In this document: one piece after another, positions 20,401 to 23,572 of the stretch
Numbering within the stretch: the stretch's first letter is position 1
How the letters are laid out: each line of letters begins with the position of its first letter
Assembly (NCBI RefSeq): GCF_000003605.2
Contig: NW_003146291.1
Span: 107,233-130,804, forward strand
Source: Saccoglossus kowalevskii
Lineage: Eukaryota; Hemichordata; Enteropneusta; Harrimaniidae
Length of the DNA: 23,572 nt
Direction of reading: 5' to 3'
Position numbers and translations under genes: made by a program
Notes under the pieces: model-generated
The model's database searches: none
What the model saw: the letters and a program-made list of their open reading frames with translations, nothing else
Told to the model about the DNA's origin: nothing

Positions 20401-22190
20401 CAAATTAGGTAATTAATATTGCACAGATTTTTACCCAAAACTAATCTGCGCATTAGTTCAGAGCATCTATGTGCCAAGTTTCATCAAAATCCAATGAGTG
20501 GTTCTTTAGATATCAGTGCAACAATCATGAAACAGCTAAAAATCAGCTAATTATCATGCAAATTAGGTAACTAATATGCACAGATTTTTACCAAAACCTA
20601 ATCAAATCTGCGCATTGGCCCAGAGCATCTATGCACTAAGTTTCATCTAAAATCAATGTATGGTTCTTGAGATATCAGTGGAACAGACACACACACACAC
20701 ACACACAGACACACAGACAGACACACAGTCAAGTATAAAATACAATTTACTTGACATCAAAAGATTAGTCACAGATTTTATGATCATTTAAATAATTAAC
20801 ACAGCAACTCCACTATTCATCTATCAATATGCAAATTAGTGTATATTCATTAGACATCAAATTGATAAATCAAATACACTCAGCCAGCATTTTCTAAGTC
20901 AAGCCTACGTCACAAACTGGTCAAAATCCCCCAAACAGTGCCAGCAACCAATCACAGACTAGCATAAACAATAGCTTTCCCTGACGATAATACTTAGCAA
21001 CGTTATTTCCCCCACGCTAACTTGAAAAATCTTTGTTTCGTTTTTGTTTCCGGTCTGTCTTAGAGAATACTCACAAGCACAGTCAGCTGGCGCACAAGTG
21101 ATAATAAAATAAACGTGATATTTATTATATGGAGGACGCCATCTTTAAGTTGTGAAACGCGGTTTTCAGAACATAGAACACGTTCCCAGGGTATTTGAAA
21201 CCAAAAATTGTCTTTCAAAGTCAGTCACCAATCAGAAAATGCTTTACAGTAAGATGACAATTTCAGTTTCAAATACCCCAGGAAAGTGTTCTTGTTTTAT
21301 GTTTTATGTTCTTTGCGTAATTAGGTGCTCGTATGCAAAAGATTTTTCTACACAAAAACGATTAATTCGATCAAATCTTATTAGCAATTGGCTTAATAAT
21401 ACACCAATGTATGGTTTGGCTGTGAAAGATTGCTATTTTTTGGCTGATTTTTAGGAATCTGATAAACGCGTTTCACAACTTGTTTCTTTATTTAGTTTCA
21501 TGTTGTATAGTAAATATCCATTTATTTTATTATCACTAGTGCGCCAGCTGACTGTGCTCATAAAGATACATCTAACGTAACAGTAAGTTATAATCAGTGT
21601 GAATCATGAGCTTCCATAAAATATATACTTTGATATGGTTTAAAACAATTCTTCTATAGAAACAATTTAGTGTGATTTTACTTCCTGGAAATTTCTACTA
21701 CACCCTTAAATATTAACTGCCAAAACTACAACCAATCTCAACGCCACCACAGTATTCAAACTTCAAACTAAAATGATAAACTCTCGATAAACTAGCCCTG
21801 TTTACAAAACAATAGATTGTAATAGACTGAGTTTCACAGGGCTCCCTCATCCATAGGCATAACTCTAATCCTTACTCTGCCCCTCCAGTGCTCTACCCAT
21901 CCCTCTTCGTGTCACTTATAGTTATTTGTATGGCAAATTGAATTACATTGGGGAAGGGTGGGCTGGAGTGTTAGGGTTAGCCTGTTAGGCTTCAGGTTAA
22001 GGATGAGAGGACACTTGTACATTGTATTAGCCCTGCGTACACAGAGCTAACATTGTATCTGCTCGATATTGCATGGATCTCGTTTTTTCAGTCAATGATC
22101 TTCTTGTGACTGTATTTTGTAAACTAAATTAACACATTGAAATCTTTCCGTCGTAATATCATATAAACTCACCTTTCCGTTCGCTGGCAT
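11373..22190 (-). CDS. Small charged helical protein, 175 aa, six exons, unidentified
   Basis: Complete coding sequence by joining, in order on the minus strand, 22190-22173, 18766-18659, 17834-17680, 15428-15371, 14702-14580 and 11438-11373. Every border is GT..AG and all phases agree (0, 0, 2, 0, 0). An in-frame TAA lies 12 bases before the ATG, which fixes the start. The protein begins MPANGKDADDSSDGKF. It has a Lys/Glu-rich middle (TKTRLLEMKKEQKQSLKP), then a conserved-looking helical block (LKAAEARNRLRVMRLRYNA, EEIKHLIACQPTSLKAVRLQ, ALVPPYPE), and ends RERVENILEDEKGLTICRDL before Ser and the stop. There is no signal peptide or membrane helix. The charged amphipathic helices suggest a coiled-coil or microtubule/cilium-type scaffold, but that is inference; I do not recognise the family. 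Its introns host a nested plus-strand gene and several mobile elements. Confidence 0.85.
11820..12044 (+). CDS. ZMYM2/KIAA1958-like, Crypton-derived (DUF3504-type) protein, N-terminal fragment
   Basis: An open frame of 75 codons from ATG 11820 to the N run; an in-frame ATG at 11760 is a less likely start. It begins MVEYSDIPDSEYNDDIERFC and contains VPKNMRRCTNWGVSVWDEW. The pattern 'x-S-R-V-P-K-N-x-R-R-x-T-x-W-x-V-x-x-W-x-x-W' introduces the tyrosine-recombinase-derived domain of ZMYM2/3/4, QRICH1 and KIAA1958-like proteins, which descend from Crypton transposons. The family recognition is from memory. No break is visible before the gap. It lies in intron 5 of the minus-strand gene, on the opposite strand. 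CCAAT motifs near 11690 and 11740 could belong to its promoter. It may be a domesticated gene, a live Crypton-like copy or a relic; the missing 857 bases would tell. Confidence 0.7.
12045..12901. other. Assembly gap, 857 N
   Basis: There is no sequence. Any reading frame drawn across it is an artefact. It begins in the middle of the recombinase-derived coding region and ends about 120 bases before a 190-base palindrome. A repeat or strong secondary structure may explain the gap. Confidence 0.99.
13024..13211. repeat. Palindrome built of 3 direct plus 3 inverted 33-base units with octamer motifs
   Basis: Units start at 13024 (ATGCAAATTGTAAACGGTAA), 13057 (ATGCAAATTGTAAACGGTTA) and 13090 (ATGTTAATTGTAAACGCTAC), exactly 33 bases apart. 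After the centre near 13118, three inverted units follow and end in ATTTGCAT at 13204-13211. Each unit matches its own mirror partner best (GGTTACAC with GGTCACAC, CGCTACAC with TGCTACAC), so the whole is one long hairpin. ATGCAAAT is the classical POU octamer and occurs three times. Confidence 0.85.
13213..13980. other. Intron 5 stretch, no supported exon
   Basis: A minus-strand ORF of 124 codons (13199-13573) shows no domain. A splice-bounded segment at about 13461-13540 is discussed among the rejected items. A direct repeat AGCTAAAATGACATG occurs at about 13437 and 13538. TCCCACAATGCAATGTGG near 13623 is a partial palindrome with TGCATGGGGGAT. Confidence 0.4.
13981..14220. repeat. Three-copy minisatellite, units of 81, 72 and 87 bases
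   Basis: Units start AATTTAACnTAGAATCTCCT at 13981, 14062 and 14134 and share CCACTGTACCATC and CCCAGGTAGGTACA. Copy 2 lacks 9 bases (ggtaaactc) and copy 3 has 6 extra (acatgt). All unit lengths are multiples of three and the minus strand is open through all copies, reading YLGDGTVVSEFTKLQGDSRL-like repeats. There are no good flanking splice sites, so it is probably non-coding. Confidence 0.8.
14580..14702 (-). CDS. Unidentified small protein, exon 5
   Basis: The acceptor is tttattttattgcag and the donor gtgagtag. Forty-one codons: AEEIKHLIACQPTSLKAVRL, then QALVPPYPENSKSGDNLDSM and Gln. Confidence 0.85.
15049..15243. mobile_element. MITE-like element, same subfamily as 252-460, inverted
   Basis: Left CTGTAAAATATTTTATTTTA and right (inverse) CTGTAACTTTATTTTTGCTT. 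The interior GACAAGTTGAATGTAAAATA is the inverse of TATTTTACATTCAACTTGTC in the 252-460 copy, so the two are oppositely oriented. TA flanks the right end; the left flank reads GA. Confidence 0.75.
15371..15428 (-). CDS. Unidentified small protein, exon 4
   Basis: The acceptor is ttttgtgtctacag and the donor gtaagtgt. Nineteen codons, AAEARNRLRVMRLRYNANR. The first base completes a Lys codon from exon 3. Confidence 0.85.
15532..15706. mobile_element. MITE-like element, same subfamily as 5884-6090
   Basis: It starts CTGTAAAGGGGTTAATTATT plus CACTGGGTTT and ends AAACCCAGTAAAAATTATTC plus AAATACAG, flanked by TA on both sides. It aligns along its length with 5884-6090 but lacks about 30 bases near the middle. 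Confidence 0.85.
15709..16450. other. Intron 3 stretch, nothing recognised
   Basis: Short ORFs only. TGTTTACATAATTAACATTTATGT and homopolymer runs are present. No exon-like pattern. Confidence 0.4.
16474..16489 (-). terminator. Replication-dependent histone mRNA 3' stem-loop
   Basis: The minus strand reads GGCCCTTTTCAGGGCC, an exact fit to the histone stem-loop (6-base-pair stem, TTTC loop). It is preceded by ACACAAACCAAAT and followed after about ten bases by a purine-rich AAAAAAGAGAA, as expected of the U7-binding downstream element. No histone coding sequence is visible upstream on the minus strand up to 17.1 kb. It may be the remnant of a histone gene or a small transcript using histone-type 3' processing. 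Confidence 0.6.
16490..16900 (-). other. Region upstream of the histone-type stem-loop
   Basis: On the minus strand a TATA-like TTTATAAAGCC sits near 16655, about 170-180 bases before the stem-loop, with CCAAAT on both sides of it. A 60-codon ORF (16700-16518) has no histone similarity. If the TATA box is used, the transcript would be under 200 bases. Confidence 0.3.
16909..17073 (+). pseudogene. Possible coding remnant, acidic C-terminal segment, unassigned
   Basis: An open frame of 54 codons without an ATG start, ending in TGA: WDDINELQEEAVGILFVNDS, then DANLNFEPFDFEEDGNEH and DLRSFFKHL. It looks protein-like (low in Lys/Asn/Ile runs, evenly mixed) and unlike the neighbouring random ORFs. 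The opposite strand is also open (17067-16858), so the strand is uncertain. It could be a terminal exon behind ctaag at about 16909 or the end of an old transposase. I do not recognise a family. Confidence 0.3.
17080..17660. other. Intron 3 stretch, nothing recognised
   Basis: AT-rich, with short ORFs only. GGGGATGTCCGGGTATTCTC near 17320 resembles part of the GC-rich element at 3014 (GGACATCCGGGCATTTTC) but is isolated. Confidence 0.35.
17680..17834 (-). CDS. Unidentified small protein, exon 3
   Basis: The acceptor is attgtatatag and the donor gtaagaat, in phase 2. It encodes YEEPPKHVAEAMAKTKTRLL, EMKKEQKQSLKPRP and EEELDKEKHSKLIGQL, a strongly charged helical stretch. Confidence 0.85.
18280..18560. 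repeat. GC-richer patch with ACTCGGTCC direct repeats
   Basis: CACGTGCCAACTCGGTCC (about 18415) and ACATGTGCCGACTCGGTCC (about 18456) are direct repeats some 40 bases apart. Related GTGCCGAGCG, GACCCGAGTATC and TATACTCGGCC occur nearby in both orientations. Composition differs from the intron around it. Probably an old mobile element; no end could be fixed. Confidence 0.4.
18659..18766 (-). CDS. Unidentified small protein, exon 2
   Basis: The acceptor is gtgcttttcag and the donor gtaagtgt. Its 36 codons include DADDSSDGKFKAKNKK and then LTQRELSNLAPQERSKYLA. Confidence 0.85.
18767..19436. other. Intron 1 stretch, nothing recognised
   Basis: AT-rich, without exon-like patterns or clear repeats. 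Confidence 0.4.
19437..20684. repeat. Tandem array of about nine 140-160-base units
   Basis: Each unit carries TTAGGTAATTAATATG, then ACTAATCAGGTCTGTGCA-like sequence, then CTATGTACCAAGTTTCATTG plus AAATGTGAT, and ends in a TACTTGAGATATC-like block. Unit starts recur near 19505, 19625, 19875, 20028, 20171, 20311, 20466 and 20627, with one partial unit near 19700. The middle units are the most alike (20028, 20171, 20311), suggesting recent unequal exchange. The array ends in an AC microsatellite. Confidence 0.85.
20685..20728. repeat. (AC)n/(ACAG)n microsatellite ending the array
   Basis: ACAGACACACACACACAC continues as ACAGACACACAGACAGACAC. It directly follows TGAGATATCAGTGGA of the last unit. 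A tandem core followed by a microsatellite is the layout of non-autonomous Helitron-related 'pearl'-type elements of bivalves and other invertebrates. Confidence 0.85.
20729..21075. other. Stretch between the array and the fold-back element
   Basis: No gene. It becomes GC-richer after 20890, with CCAAT and a run of G/C words up to the inverted-repeat end. Confidence 0.4.
21076..21558. mobile_element. Nested fold-back element, AGCACAGTCAGCTGGCGCAC ends
   Basis: The outer arm AGCACAGTCAGCTGGCGCAC at 21076 is followed by AGTGATAATAAAATAAA and GATATTTA, mirrored to 21558 with about 50 of 56 bases matched. A middle arm AAGTTGTGAAACGCG (21147-21161) is inverted at 21467-21481. The inner arm GAACATAGAACACG..CCAGGGTATTTGAAAC (about 21169-21212) is inverted at about 21262-21312. 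A plus-strand ORF inside (21152-21454) has no domain and is a by-product. Confidence 0.85.
21559..22172. other. Intron 1 beginning, nothing recognised
   Basis: No exon-like pattern. A pyrimidine-rich CCCTCATCC..CTGCCCCTCCAG stretch (about 21842-21890) faces a purine-rich GGGGAAGGGTGGGCTGGAGT near 21950, which could pair weakly. Confidence 0.35.
22173..22190 (-). CDS. Unidentified small protein, exon 1 (MPANGK)
   Basis: A six-codon first exon with ATG at 22190-22188 in the good context CATCAACATGCC and a gtgagt donor. The upstream in-frame TAA excludes an earlier start. Confidence 0.8.
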
Positions 22191-22560
22191 GTTGATGTCT
22201 TACGATATAGTCCAAAATAAAAAGGCAACGATAGCACGAGTACTGCGCAAGACTGTGGTGTTCCTTTTCTGTTCACAATTAAAACAACATGGAGGCCGTG
22301 TGTGAAAGGGGGCTCGGCCACTCTTTGTTACTTTCGTTCAAAACTTCGATAAATTGACAGGTTAAACAGACTCGCGGGCGCAAATATTTCAAATCACAAA
22401 AATGTTGCCATTGATGAGTTGGCAGGATCGCTATAAACTGTATAAAATTCAAAGGTAAACAACAATACCAATCAAAAGACGCGTTGAGTAAGTGCGTTTC
22501 CAGGTGACCGTTTGTTTGTTCGGTAGATGGCTCCAGTATTTATGTGAGCGCCACCAGCGA
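22191..22560 (-). promoter_or_regulatory. Probable promoter and 5' UTR of the minus-strand gene
   Basis: A CpG-richer stretch directly upstream of exon 1, with CTGCGCAAGA, GGGGGCTCGGCC and CGCGGGCGC words and an inverted CCAAT (CCAATC at about 22469 on the plus strand). There is no TATA box at a fixed distance. A transcription start somewhere here is inferred from position and composition. Confidence 0.4.
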
Positions 22561-22758
22561 CCGAAGTCTCTGATTTATCGCGTCTGTCAACAAAACTGCC
22601 AGGTTGAATACGTCGTCAAATTGTGAACAAGATTTGATAAAATTATTGTAAAACAGAATAACTATATCATTCAGTTTAACATTCTTTGAATTTTGAAATT
22701 GCCTTAATTGTAGAAGGCAGACAAGTATATTTTCTAACCTCAGCTTCAGTAAACCCAT
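22540..22758 (-). CDS. Unassigned ORF, possible terminal exon of an upstream minus-strand gene
   Basis: A 72-codon frame from MGLLKLRLENILVCLLQLRQ to the stop after RLRSLVALT. The part from about 22702 (FQNSKNVKLNDIVILFYNNF, then IKSCSQFDDVFNLAVLLTDA) looks protein-like and follows a pyrimidine-rich tract ending in taag, so it could be a last exon. No poly(A) signal follows before the next gene's promoter. I do not recognise it; it may be chance. Confidence 0.2.
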   Translation of the reverse strand: MGLLKLRLENILVCLLQLRQFQNSKNVKLNDIVILFYNNFIKSCSQFDDVFNLAVLLTDAINQRLRSLVALT

Positions 22759-22759
22759 G

Positions 22760-23335
22760 TTTTTCCAGCAATAAATTGTTCACATTTCGACATGAAATAT
22801 CTACGAGAATCTATCTCTGAATACTAAAAAAAACCATTTTCAGTTAACATTAATGAAATCTATTTCATTAATTTAGTAGAAAAAAAAAACAGAAAATAGT
22901 TCAGAAATAGGAAATATCCAAATACAGCCACTCCAATTCCTATAAAGAAACACAAAAATAAAAATTCTCGTTTAAACTCTGGAGGAATATCCCTGTTCTT
23001 TGAAAAACGTTCTTCGTAATGACATTACTCAAATGACAAGTCACTGAGAAATGAAGACTTCGTCTGGGCTCGTTTTGATAAAAAGTTTTCTTTTACTTAG
23101 ATAAAAATATATCAATCTCTACACATTCTACTTGAGTTAAAAATATTCCAGCTAAAAAAATGTCATGAAATTTTCATCAATTTGCCGGTACATAAAGGAA
23201 GAAAGATGTTGCCATTTTCAACAATAATGTTTCCCCGACCAATAAGTACAGACAGTTCCTACAGAGTAAGGGTATCGTGATCTGGCAGTTAAAATCAATA
23301 TGGCAACCAGCTACAAGACATTGCAGCTATAGAAC
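22760..23335. other. Intergenic stretch before the LINE fragment
   Basis: No supported gene. The last 130 bases may be damaged LINE sequence. Confidence 0.35.
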
Positions 23336-23572
23336 ATGAACCCTTACCAGGCTATTGAACAAGAAATACAAAATTACAAAGAGAAAGGTGCAATAATGAT
23401 ACAAGGCGATTTTAATGCCAGAACTAAAAATTTAATTGACACAATAACAGATTATGAGGACAATTATACTCCAATGCCAGACAATTATATTTATGAAAAA
23501 GATATGAAAAAGAGAAAAAAAATGGACACAAGAAAAATACATTTGGAGATCACCTTATACAACTATGTAAAA
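23336..23572 (+). mobile_element. LINE (non-LTR retrotransposon) endonuclease-domain fragment
   Basis: The open frame reads YQAIEQEIQNYKEKGAIMIQ followed by GDFNARTKNLIDTITDYEDN. GDFN(A/S)R is the hallmark motif of the AP-type endonuclease of non-LTR retrotransposons. Further on, NYIYEKDMKKRKKMDTRK is typical of the stretch between the endonuclease and the linker. After that the family's usual reading seems to continue one base out of frame, at the A run near 23530-23537, suggesting a one-base deletion and a dead copy. It runs off the right end. The element's clade is not determined. Confidence 0.75.

Noticed and set aside
19437-20728. CRISPR array
   Set aside because: Units are long (140-160 bases), diverged along their whole length and lack unique spacers between identical short repeats; the context is an animal intron.
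21152-21454. 100-codon ORF as a transposase
   Set aside because: It lies wholly inside a fold-back element whose arms dictate the sequence, and shows no catalytic motif.
22286-22354. Short plus-strand ORF starting ATGGAGGCCGTG as the first exon of a divergent gene
   Set aside because: Only 22 codons to a stop and no donor with a matching downstream exon; probably promoter sequence of the minus-strand gene.

Overview
The window looks like nuclear DNA of an animal, probably a marine invertebrate. The coding parts are short exons split by large AT-rich introns with GT..AG borders. Repeats are mostly short palindromic DNA elements, tandem arrays, a SINE-like pair and a LINE remnant. I cannot name the species. 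There are no operons, CRISPR arrays or bacterial signals.

Layout. (1) 99-5795, plus strand: the last five exons of a sodium-coupled transporter of the SLC6/NSS (SNF) fold, covering roughly TM8 to TM12 plus a cytosolic tail. A possible polyadenylation signal lies at 6230. Splice phases agree at all four joins. The sequence looks closer to the prokaryotic SNF branch than to classical animal neurotransmitter transporters. (2) About 5.9-11 kb: no gene that I can support. It is filled with palindromic elements, a SINE-like pair and a CpG-richer patch with a TCTCGCGAGA element. (3) 11373-22190, minus strand: a complete six-exon gene for a small charged helical protein of 175 residues, not identified. 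Start, stop and all five splice phases are consistent, and a poly(A) signal follows. (4) Nested in its intron 5 on the plus strand: the N-terminal part of a ZMYM2/KIAA1958-like (Crypton-recombinase-derived, DUF3504-type) protein, cut off by an 857-base run of N (12045-12901). (5) 23336-23572: an endonuclease-domain fragment of a LINE, running off the window.

Most notable non-genic structure: at least seven elements that share 5'-CTGTAAA ends, most with TA on both sides; a 3+3-unit palindrome carrying octamer motifs just after the gap; an isolated, near-perfect replication-dependent histone 3' stem-loop on the minus strand with no histone gene beside it; a three-copy minisatellite whose length changes are all multiples of three; a nested fold-back element at 21.1-21.6 kb; and a nine-unit tandem array ending in an AC microsatellite. 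I found no clear new multi-gene system. The best leads are the bacterial-like transporter, the orphan histone stem-loop and the octamer palindrome.
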